From Phycisphaerales bacterium (GTDB taxonomy: Bacteria > Planctomycetota > Phycisphaerae > Phycisphaerales > UBA1924), in contig JAESSR010000091.1 in the NCBI GenBank assembly GCA_016764015.1, forward strand, positions 1 through 12,942: DNA of 12,942 nucleotides. Direction: 5' to 3'. The notes under the pieces are model-generated. The model did not search any database. It had not been told where the DNA came from and saw nothing but the letters and a program-made list of their open reading frames with translations. Shown here in pieces: positions 6,736-12,942 of the stretch. The position numbers and the translations under genes are program-made. Every line of letters starts with the position of its first letter. Within the stretch, counting starts at the first letter, position 1.

Positions 6736-7707
6736 TCAGTAGTTGGGGGTGGGTGCCCGGAAATCATCAAGATTGATCGATTTAAAATATTCGATGGTTC
6801 GTTGGAGCCCTTGTTCGAGCTCAATGGTTGGCGACCAATCAAGGATTTCTCTCGCCCGGGTGATATCAGGCTGGCGTTGGAGCGGGTCGTCTTCGGGGAG
6901 CGGGGCGTAAATCAGCTTGCTCGATGCACCGGTGAGTTCGATGACCTTCTCGGCAAGCTGTTTGATGGTGAACTCGTTGGGATTTCCGATATTCACAGGC
7001 TGATACACCGAGTCATCAGCGTTCATCAATCGGATAAATCCCTCGACCAGATCATCACGGTAGCAGAACGATCGGGATTGAGATCCATCCCCAAATATGG
7101 TGATGTCTTTGTTCCCGAGTGCCTGGAGGATGAAGTTGGAGACGACACGCCCATCAAATGGGTGCATCCTTGGCCCATAAGTATTGAAAATTCGCACGAC
7201 ACGGATCCGCAACCCGTGCTGGCGATGGTACTCAGAGAAGAGCGTTTCCGCGGCTCGTTTGCCCTCGTCATAGCAAGCGCGAGGCCCAATCGGGTTTACA
7301 TTCCCACGGTATGACTCTGGTTGAGGATGGACGGTTGGATCGCCGTAGACTTCGGATGTGGATGCTTGAAGAATCTTGGCGCCGCATCGTTTGGCCATCC
7401 CCAGCGTGTTGATGGCGCCCATGACCGAGGTCTTCATCGTTTTGATCGGGTTGTACTGATAGTGACCCGGGGCTGCCGGGCAGGCAAGGTTGTAGACCTC
7501 ATCGACCTCAAGCCAGATAGGATGCGTCACATCATGGCGGATCAACTCGAAGTTGTTGAAGTTGAGCAGATGGAGCACATTTGATTTTTGTGAAGTGAAG
7601 AAGTTATCGAGGCAGATCACATCATGCCCATCGCCAACGAGCCGTTCGCAGAGATGGCTGCCCAGAAACCCGGCACCGCCTGTCACAAGAACTCGTTTGA
7701 TCGGCAT
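6736..7707 (-). CDS. uxs: UDP-glucuronate decarboxylase (UDP-xylose synthase)
   Basis: Converts UDP-glucuronate to UDP-xylose through an NAD-bound 4-keto intermediate, in the cytosol. The 323-residue protein has the standard length of the bacterial enzyme and a short-chain dehydrogenase Rossmann loop [10 protein letters not shown] (10-19). It carries the family signatures [16 protein letters not shown] (75-90), STSEVYGDP (116-124), [14 protein letters not shown] (141-154) with the Tyr146-x3-Lys150 pair, and [21 protein letters not shown] (172-192). Thr117, Glu119 and the Arg in QRQPDI (278) occupy the positions of the catalytic residues known in human UXS1. No membrane segment. It begins 19 nt after the hldD stop, so the two are very probably cotranscribed. 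Together they feed xylose and heptose into surface polysaccharide. The decarboxylase motifs exclude the closely related UDP-glucose 4,6-dehydratases. Confidence 0.94.
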   Translation of the reverse strand: MPIKRVLVTGGAGFLGSHLCERLVGDGHDVICLDNFFTSQKSNVLHLLNFNNFELIRHDVTHPIWLEVDEVYNLACPAAPGHYQYNPIKTMKTSVMGAINTLGMAKRCGAKILQASTSEVYGDPTVHPQPESYRGNVNPIGPRACYDEGKRAAETLFSEYHRQHGLRIRVVRIFNTYGPRMHPFDGRVVSNFILQALGNKDITIFGDGSQSRSFCYRDDLVEGFIRLMNADDSVYQPVNIGNPNEFTIKQLAEKVIELTGASSKLIYAPLPEDDPLQRQPDITRAREILDWSPTIELEQGLQRTIEYFKSINLDDFRAPTPNY

Positions 7708-7726
7708 AGGTATTCTTTCTCAGTTA

Positions 7727-8791
7727 TCAGGATTGGACTGTTGATCCGGAGCGTTCGTTGGCAATTTGGCGGGCATAACGGATCATGGCATCGATCGGCG
7801 ACCATGCCGGCGACCAGTTGAGCCCTGATTTGGTCAAAGACATATCGGCACAAGTGTAGTGCTGATAGGTTGAGACCATTTCTTCAGGCATATCGAAGTA
7901 TTCGGGTGTGATGCTCTTACCGAGTGCTTCGTTGATTGCATCTACTATGTCATTGAATGAGGTTGTCTGCCCTGAACCCAGGTTGTAAATCCCGGGTTTG
8001 ATATCTTTGTGTGCCCCCGCAATGGTGCATCCAACAACATCATCGACAAATACCTGATCCCGTTCATGCTCACCTATTTTAAAAAGCCGAGCGGTGCCGG
8101 TATCAAGAATCTGATTGGTGAGGTGGTACACCATCGAAGCCATCTTGCCCTTGCGAGCTTCACCCGGTCCAAAGACATTAAAATACCGGAGCCCGACAAC
8201 ATGAGGCAATGGCTCGCCCGCAGCCTTTCGCATGTCAAAGAATCGCATGACTTCCACATCCATCATCCATTTGGAGAAGCCGTAGACATTGTTGGGTACG
8301 CCGGCAGCATCAACCGGGAATGGGATTCGATCGTCAGCGACCGAAGGAGAGCCGTAGGTTGCCGCTGATGATGCGTAGACCAAGGGCACATCGCATTCGA
8401 CACACGCTTCGAGGATATCAATAAATGGCTCGGTGTTTGCTTCGAGCATCTTCTTTTCGTCAAACTCAAGGGTGTCGGTAATGGCTGCGAGGTGGAACAC
8501 TGATTTGGGTTGCAATCCCAGCAGAGCGGGCTGCCAGTTGAGTTCACCTACGGAGTCAGAAAGGATCGATCCCTTGAATGGTCCCACACCAGCTCTATCA
8601 CACGCCTCGACGATGTTCGCGTACGAGCCTGTGCGGAAATCATCCACGATATAGATATGAGCATTTGGTTCGTTGGTCAACAGCTTGGCGACGAGGTTTG
8701 AGCCGATAAATCCGGCGCCACCAGTGACGATGTAGGTCGGCGAGTTGTTTGTTTGATCAGAAGAAGGCATAGATGATTGTAGCTCATTCAT
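7727..8791 (-). CDS. hldD: ADP-L-glycero-D-manno-heptose 6-epimerase
   Basis: Makes the L,D-heptose nucleotide used for lipopolysaccharide inner core or other heptose-containing glycans, in the cytosol. From the ATG at 8789-8791 it has 354 residues. The NADP-binding loop is GGAGFIG (24-30). SSAATYG (141-147), YGFSK (170-174, catalytic Tyr/Lys) and LRYFNVFGPGEARKGKMAS (201-219) follow; the latter holds the second active-site Lys at 214 in the place of the E. coli HKGSMAS Lys178. YNLGSG (269-274) lies near the C-terminus. These match HldD better than other extended SDR epimerases. The start chosen overlaps the upstream LysM stop codon by 8 nt, so translation is probably coupled. An ATG at 8768-8770, giving a protein 7 residues shorter, is also possible. 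The frame stays open further upstream to 9010, but that part lies inside the LysM gene and has no homology-like features. No strong Shine-Dalgarno site is visible. Confidence 0.83.
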   Translation of the reverse strand: MNELQSSMPSSDQTNNSPTYIVTGGAGFIGSNLVAKLLTNEPNAHIYIVDDFRTGSYANIVEACDRAGVGPFKGSILSDSVGELNWQPALLGLQPKSVFHLAAITDTLEFDEKKMLEANTEPFIDILEACVECDVPLVYASSAATYGSPSVADDRIPFPVDAAGVPNNVYGFSKWMMDVEVMRFFDMRKAAGEPLPHVVGLRYFNVFGPGEARKGKMASMVYHLTNQILDTGTARLFKIGEHERDQVFVDDVVGCTIAGAHKDIKPGIYNLGSGQTTSFNDIVDAINEALGKSITPEYFDMPEEMVSTYQHYTCADMSLTKSGLNWSPAWSPIDAMIRYARQIANERSGSTVQS

Positions 8792-9506
8792 CTGGGTTTG
8801 AGTCATCATCTTGAGTTGGTATTGGAGGCAGTTTGAGCAGTTGCCCGATCGAAATGGAATCCATCGAACGGAGGATGTCTCGATTGGATTCAAAGATGAA
8901 GCGTGCATGACGCGTTGAGCCATAGATTCTGAGCGAAATGCGAGAGAGTGAATCACCGGATTGCACGATATATTCAATCGTCTTTGATCCGGTGTCCGTA
9001 TGAGGCTCAATCACACCCGGCTGGCTTTGAGTCCCAACAAGTTTCCCTTGGATGTTTGTTTTATCCTTCGGAATCCGCAAAACCATGCCAGGTCTGAGCT
9101 TACGGGGGTCTACTCTGGGGTTCGCCTTGGCGATAATCGCCCAATCATCAATCGAACCAAAGTAATGCTTGGCGATGGTCTGCATCAGTTCATCGGGCTG
9201 GACAACATGATCCGTAAACTCTGGGGGAATGAGCTTGGGGGATGGGGCAACAATTGGCTGAGCAACTTGAGCGGCATTGACACGAGCATTGACCCGAGGC
9301 TCAGTGTTGACCGGTTCGGAGACTACTGGATCAACGACAGATTCTGCTGGTGCCTGATCTTTATCTTCGAGGATTACAACAGGTCGATTTCCGAAATCAA
9401 TTGTTGGGGCTTGCTCACGAGCGGGCTGCCACATCCAGTAGACACCGATCCATACAAGCACAAGCATGCATAAACCGAAGAATATCCTAGATGATCGTTC
9501 GTCCAT
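8784..9506 (-). CDS. Membrane-anchored protein with two LysM domains
   Basis: A 240-residue envelope protein. A short charged start (MDERSSR) is followed by one hydrophobic segment (8-26) that should act as an uncleaved signal anchor, placing the rest outside the cytoplasmic membrane. Residues about 30-95 are a proline- and valine-rich linker of low complexity. LysM 1 covers 99-146 (DHVVQPDELMQTIAKHYFG ... LRPGMVLRIP) and LysM 2 covers 178-227 (EYIVQSGDSLSRISLRIYG ... ISIGQLLKLP). LysM modules bind N-acetylglucosamine-containing glycans such as peptidoglycan. No catalytic domain is present, so a scaffold or wall-binding role is likely. The gene has a promoter with perfect TATAAT and a GAGG ribosome site, and appears to head an operon with hldD and uxs. 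The specific function is unknown. Confidence 0.88.
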   Translation of the reverse strand: MDERSSRIFFGLCMLVLVWIGVYWMWQPAREQAPTIDFGNRPVVILEDKDQAPAESVVDPVVSEPVNTEPRVNARVNAAQVAQPIVAPSPKLIPPEFTDHVVQPDELMQTIAKHYFGSIDDWAIIAKANPRVDPRKLRPGMVLRIPKDKTNIQGKLVGTQSQPGVIEPHTDTGSKTIEYIVQSGDSLSRISLRIYGSTRHARFIFESNRDILRSMDSISIGQLLKLPPIPTQDDDSNPDE

Positions 9507-9513
9507 ACCAGTG

Positions 9514-9517
9514 CCTC
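9514..9517 (-). promoter_or_regulatory. Shine-Dalgarno site of the LysM gene
   Basis: GAGG on the minus strand, 7 nt before the ATG at 9504-9506; it supports this start. Confidence 0.6.
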
Positions 9518-9533
9518 AAAGACCAAGTGTCTC

Positions 9534-9539
9534 ATTATA
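9534..9539 (-). promoter_or_regulatory. -10 box of the LysM-hldD-uxs operon
   Basis: A perfect TATAAT on the minus strand, 27 nt before the LysM ATG, in the 77-bp gap after secDF. No good TTGACA-like box is found 16-18 nt upstream; the best local match, CCGACA, is only 14 nt away. The promoter may therefore rely on an activator or on the -10 box alone. Confidence 0.5.
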
Positions 9540-9583
9540 GAGTTTACAGGATATGTCGGTTCGATGCGCTGAATCAGCCAGAA

Positions 9584-12500
9584 TCATTTGTTCGAGTTTG
9601 CTTCTTCTTCAGCCAACCGACGCATACTGATATCCTTTTTGCGTGACCATACCAATGGCGACGCAACAGCAATCGATGAATAGGTACCGACAAGGACACC
9701 AACGAACAGTGCGAAACTAAACGCATGCACACCTTGTCCGCCGCGTGTGTAGAGCAGGAATAAAGCGAGGAGTGTGGTGCCCGAAGTGATCAATGTTCGT
9801 GAGATGGTTTCATTCACCGAACGGTTGATAACTGCCTTTGTTGCATAGGAAAGCTTGCCACGGTTTTCACGGATTCGGTCCATAATAACGATGGTGTCAT
9901 TGAGTGAGTACCCAATAATCGTGAGCAACGCAGCAACAAGGTTCAGGTCGATCTTGAACGGCTCAATCATCAGGAAACTGGTGATTCCGTTCATCGAAGG
10001 CATGTCATACACAATCTCAGCGAGCGCGAGCACACCGATGACAAACAACACATCGTGCGTCAACGCGACAATCGCGGCTGCAGAATACCGGACAGAGCCG
10101 AATCGTACCCAGATATAGATCAGGATAAGTAGTAGCGAGAGGAGCACCGCCGCGAAGGCTGTGGCTCGGAAGTTCTCGGCAATCGCAGGCGAGAATGATT
10201 GAACACTCAGCTGATCCGACGAGTTGGCGAGTGATGCTCTTACGAGATCCCATTCACGAGCAGCGACTTCAGCACGCCAAGCGTCGGCGTTGGAGAAGTA
10301 GTCAAGCCCTGGATCAACCGCGACGAGCACGAATGAGATGACCGCATCTGCATTGCCTTCAGTAATAATCAGGTCGATTTTACGCCCGACGATATCGGTG
10401 AAGTCGTCTTTTTGACGAGTAATGTTCAATCGGTTGGTGATTTGTTCGAGCGATTGCGGCGGGCTGATCTGTTCGATATGTACCGCGACACCGCCGGAGT
10501 ATGCAGAGACATCGTTGCGGATATCTGGGCGGGCGATGTTCTCGCCGAGCCTATCGACGAGGATTGGGTAAATCGGAGCAGAGTTTGCATCTTCGATCGC
10601 TGAATATTCAAACACAAGAGGCGGCGGCACATCAAGGTAATCTCGAAAGACACCAGTGATTGAAGCACCGATTTGTCCTCGATCAGTTGCGATTGTTTTG
10701 ATGATGAAAGTGTCTGAAGTGATGCCGTCGCGTTGTGGGTTGACGGGGATCACTTCCGCATTGCGGAGCGGCTCAAGAGATGCAAAGTCACCACTGAGCC
10801 CGCGGACAAACTCTTCAACATCCGCGCGTTCCATGGTCATACGAACGGGCTCGCCGTCCTCGTCTACATCGGTGTCCGAATATTTAAACTGAAGCGTCAC
10901 CTGGGTGCCGCCGCGGAACTCGGTATCGAGCATCTCGGAGCCCTGAGTGATAATCATCACGATACCAAGGGACACAGCACCGATCGAGAGGAACGAAGTC
11001 ACCCAACGGAGACCGATCCAGTTAATGTTGGGGTTAAGTATGCGTTCGAGAGGCTTGAACGCCATCGGGAGCATGGACATCTTGCGAATCTTGAGCTTGT
11101 CAACTAGTGTGGACATGATCAGGCGGTTGATGAACAACGCGCTAATCATTGTACAGACGACACCTATACCAAGGGTGATTGCGAACCCTCGGATTTCTTG
11201 GGTGCCCACATTGGCGAGCACGATGGTGACGATGAGGTTGGTCACATTGCCATCAACGATGGAACTGAGTGCCTTCTGATACCCGATTTTGACCGCTTGG
11301 CGGAGGTCAAGCCCGCCGTTGAGTTCTTCACGGATTCGCTCGTAAATCAACACATTGGCGTCAACGGCCATACCAAAGGTCAGGATGATGCCCGCGATAC
11401 CCGGGAGGGTCAATGATGCACGCGAAAGAGCCAATGCACCGAGGATGAGCAGGGCGTTGGCTGCGAGACAAAGAACCGCAACGAGACCAAACCCAAAGTA
11501 GTACACCACCATGAATGAAGACACGAGAATCAATGCAAGGATACCAGCGCTGATACCGGCATCTAGGTTGTCTTGCCCGAGTTCAGGTGCAACGGTGTTT
11601 TCTGAAAGGGGTTCAGGTGAAAGCTTCGCCTGGAGCGAACCGGCACCAAGGACGCGGACCACATAGTTGATCTCGTCCATCGTGAACTCGCCGGTGATGA
11701 CCCCTTGGTTGGTGATTCGGGCTTGAAGTGTTGGAGCGGTAAACACCTCGTCGTCGAGGAGGACAGCCATATGCGCGCCGAGGTTGTCACCTGAGAGCGA
11801 ACCCATTCGCACAGCGCCTGATCGGTCCATGACGAACCCAATCGCTGGGCGTCCGAGTTGGTCGGCGGATTGATAGGCACGGGCAACCTTCCAACGCCCG
11901 TCTTCTTGAGTCATCCGCAACCCGCGGGTGTCCCAAGCGAGCATGTAGTATTCGCCGTGATATTCTTCGACGACATATCCGGTCCCGCCATACTTGTAAA
12001 AGTAATCCGCAGGGTTTTCAGTCATGGATTCATATGCTGAAACGGAGTCGTACCACGAATCTTGTTTGTTGAGTCTGAACCAGCGAGCATCGCGTGTGCC
12101 GGCTTGCTTTGGTCCTTTTTCTCGGAGGAGTTCACGAAGCTGATCTTCCTCATGGTGTGTATTGCCAGTGTTGCCGTTGCCAGCAGGGTCAACCGTGATC
12201 CGGAAGCTGAGCACACCCGATGCCTGCACGAGCCGTTTGAGATCCGAGGTGTCATCGAGCGATTTGCGATCGGCTGCATACGCGTTGTAGGATTCGATGA
12301 CCTGATCGAGTTGAGTATCTATATCTGGATACTGCATGCGGATACGGTCAAGTGCTCGCTCGCGCGGGCTCGGGATGGATTTGTACTCGTCGCCATCCCT
12401 GATCGATTTTTTCGTGTTCGATTGTTCAAGAGCCTGTTTAATGGTTTCTGGTGAGATCGCCGTTGCGAGCACTAAATCACGGGAAAGCTCGTAATCCAGT

Positions 12501-12942
12501 TCTGCCTGAGCGACTTGCCCTGCGAGCTCGTCGAGGATTTCTTCGGCAACATCCGGGTTTACACCCATCATATCGAGTTGTTGGCTCAGTTCCTGTGCGG
12601 TGTCATAGGCGTTTGCTGACTTGGTGAGCAGCTCAGAAACGATTGGGCTCGATGACCCGATGCGTGTGAGCTCGATGGTTCGCCCGTCCATAGGCAGGCG
12701 CATGACCTGCTCAAACTCGTCGGCGCTGATCGAGGTGACGGAGAGCTTGGCGAGCTCTGCTTCAAAGGCGGCTTTGAGCTCTTTGACATGCTTGCTCGGC
12801 AACGGCATCGTGATTTCGATGCGGTCTTGACCCTGACGAATAATAAGAATCCCGAAGAGTCCATCGGGGTCGATGCGATCCTTCAAGACCTCGATCACCT
12901 GTGGGATCACTTCGCCTGCGGTTTCGGTCGAACTGATCTCAA
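9584..12942 (-). CDS. secDF: Fused SecD-SecF protein-export membrane protein, N-terminus outside the window
   Basis: Proton-driven accessory motor of the Sec translocon that pulls exported proteins across the membrane. The frame is open to the right edge, so the real start lies outside; a GTG at 12908-12910 is internal. Counting from that Val: SecD begins with VIEVLKDRIDPDGL (5-18) and RQGQDRIEI (25-33). Its helices lie near 447-470, 473-495, 502-522, 553-572 and 575-600, with LGQDNLDAG (444-452) and the essential GMAVDANVLIYERIREEL (513-530; Asp517). SecF follows from about 630 with FRGGTQ (665-670), THDV (951-954, Asp953), GYSLNDTIVIMDRIRENR (1000-1017) and RTLITSGTTL (1038-1047). Two departures from E. 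coli: a roughly 175-residue helical insertion in the SecD periplasmic domain (about 42-218), and about 16 extra residues between SecF helices 3 and 4 (968-985). First SecD helix not in the window. Confidence 0.95.
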   Translation of the reverse strand, partial: EISSTETAGEVIPQVIEVLKDRIDPDGLFGILIIRQGQDRIEITMPLPSKHVKELKAAFEAELAKLSVTSISADEFEQVMRLPMDGRTIELTRIGSSSPIVSELLTKSANAYDTAQELSQQLDMMGVNPDVAEEILDELAGQVAQAELDYELSRDLVLATAISPETIKQALEQSNTKKSIRDGDEYKSIPSPRERALDRIRMQYPDIDTQLDQVIESYNAYAADRKSLDDTSDLKRLVQASGVLSFRITVDPAGNGNTGNTHHEEDQLRELLREKGPKQAGTRDARWFRLNKQDSWYDSVSAYESMTENPADYFYKYGGTGYVVEEYHGEYYMLAWDTRGLRMTQEDGRWKVARAYQSADQLGRPAIGFVMDRSGAVRMGSLSGDNLGAHMAVLLDDEVFTAPTLQARITNQGVITGEFTMDEINYVVRVLGAGSLQAKLSPEPLSENTVAPELGQDNLDAGISAGILALILVSSFMVVYYFGFGLVAVLCLAANALLILGALALSRASLTLPGIAGIILTFGMAVDANVLIYERIREELNGGLDLRQAVKIGYQKALSSIVDGNVTNLIVTIVLANVGTQEIRGFAITLGIGVVCTMISALFINRLIMSTLVDKLKIRKMSMLPMAFKPLERILNPNINWIGLRWVTSFLSIGAVSLGIVMIITQGSEMLDTEFRGGTQVTLQFKYSDTDVDEDGEPVRMTMERADVEEFVRGLSGDFASLEPLRNAEVIPVNPQRDGITSDTFIIKTIATDRGQIGASITGVFRDYLDVPPPLVFEYSAIEDANSAPIYPILVDRLGENIARPDIRNDVSAYSGGVAVHIEQISPPQSLEQITNRLNITRQKDDFTDIVGRKIDLIITEGNADAVISFVLVAVDPGLDYFSNADAWRAEVAAREWDLVRASLANSSDQLSVQSFSPAIAENFRATAFAAVLLSLLLILIYIWVRFGSVRYSAAAIVALTHDVLFVIGVLALAEIVYDMPSMNGITSFLMIEPFKIDLNLVAALLTIIGYSLNDTIVIMDRIRENRGKLSYATKAVINRSVNETISRTLITSGTTLLALFLLYTRGGQGVHAFSFALFVGVLVGTYSSIAVASPLVWSRKKDISMRRLAEEEANSNK

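Noticed and set aside
6439..7314. Long open frame of 291 codons on the plus strand
   Set aside because: It runs antisense across the QueC-like and uxs genes, has no Shine-Dalgarno site or family motif, and spans two well-supported genes and their gap. It is explained by codon bias of the opposite strand.
8792..9010. Possible 73-residue N-terminal extension of HldD
   Set aside because: It overlaps the LysM-coding C-terminal domain in another frame, and HldD proteins normally begin a few residues before the GGAGFIG loop.
9568..9578. 11-bp palindrome GCTGATTCAGC just after the secDF stop
   Set aside because: The stem is only 5 bp and no T-run follows, so it is not a credible terminator; a palindrome this short can occur by chance.
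12908..12910. GTG as the start of SecDF
   Set aside because: The frame remains open to the window edge, and SecD needs a transmembrane helix and more of its first domain before the VIEVLKDRIDP motif.

Overview
The window carries eight protein genes, all on the minus strand and closely packed; the largest gap between genes is about 156 bp. The best guess for the organism is a planctomycete of the class Phycisphaerae. The main reason is the extracellular protease, which ends in a two-loop dockerin-like tail with a terminal Gly-Cys-Pro, a tail I associate with that class. A fused SecD-SecF protein and sugar-nucleotide genes fit this but do not prove it. This is inference from protein sequence, since no rRNA gene is present.

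Layout in the direction of transcription (high to low coordinates): (1) 12942-9584, a fused SecDF protein-export motor whose N-terminus lies outside the window. (2) 9506-6736, an apparent operon with a perfect TATAAT box: a membrane-anchored double-LysM protein, an HldD-type ADP-heptose epimerase whose start overlaps the LysM stop, and a UDP-glucuronate decarboxylase (UDP-xylose synthase). These suggest envelope or polysaccharide sugar supply. (3) 6660-5926, a QueC-like PP-loop protein whose signature loop is degenerate. (4) 5863-4046, a bacterial-type prolyl-tRNA synthetase with the editing insertion. (5) 3889-356, a 1177-residue secreted subtilase with its own promoter, a 21-bp palindrome near the predicted transcription start, a good Shine-Dalgarno site and a strong terminator. 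(6) 245-1, the first 81 codons of PurD, with a promoter that predicts a leaderless mRNA.

Most of the region is housekeeping or envelope biology. No stretch above 300 bp lacks a gene, and I see no tRNA, rRNA, CRISPR array, insertion sequence, phage or defence island. The most interesting points are the degenerate QueC-like protein, the large helical insertion in the SecD periplasmic domain, the apparently duplicated propeptide and dockerin-like tail of the protease, and the promoter-proximal palindrome in front of it.
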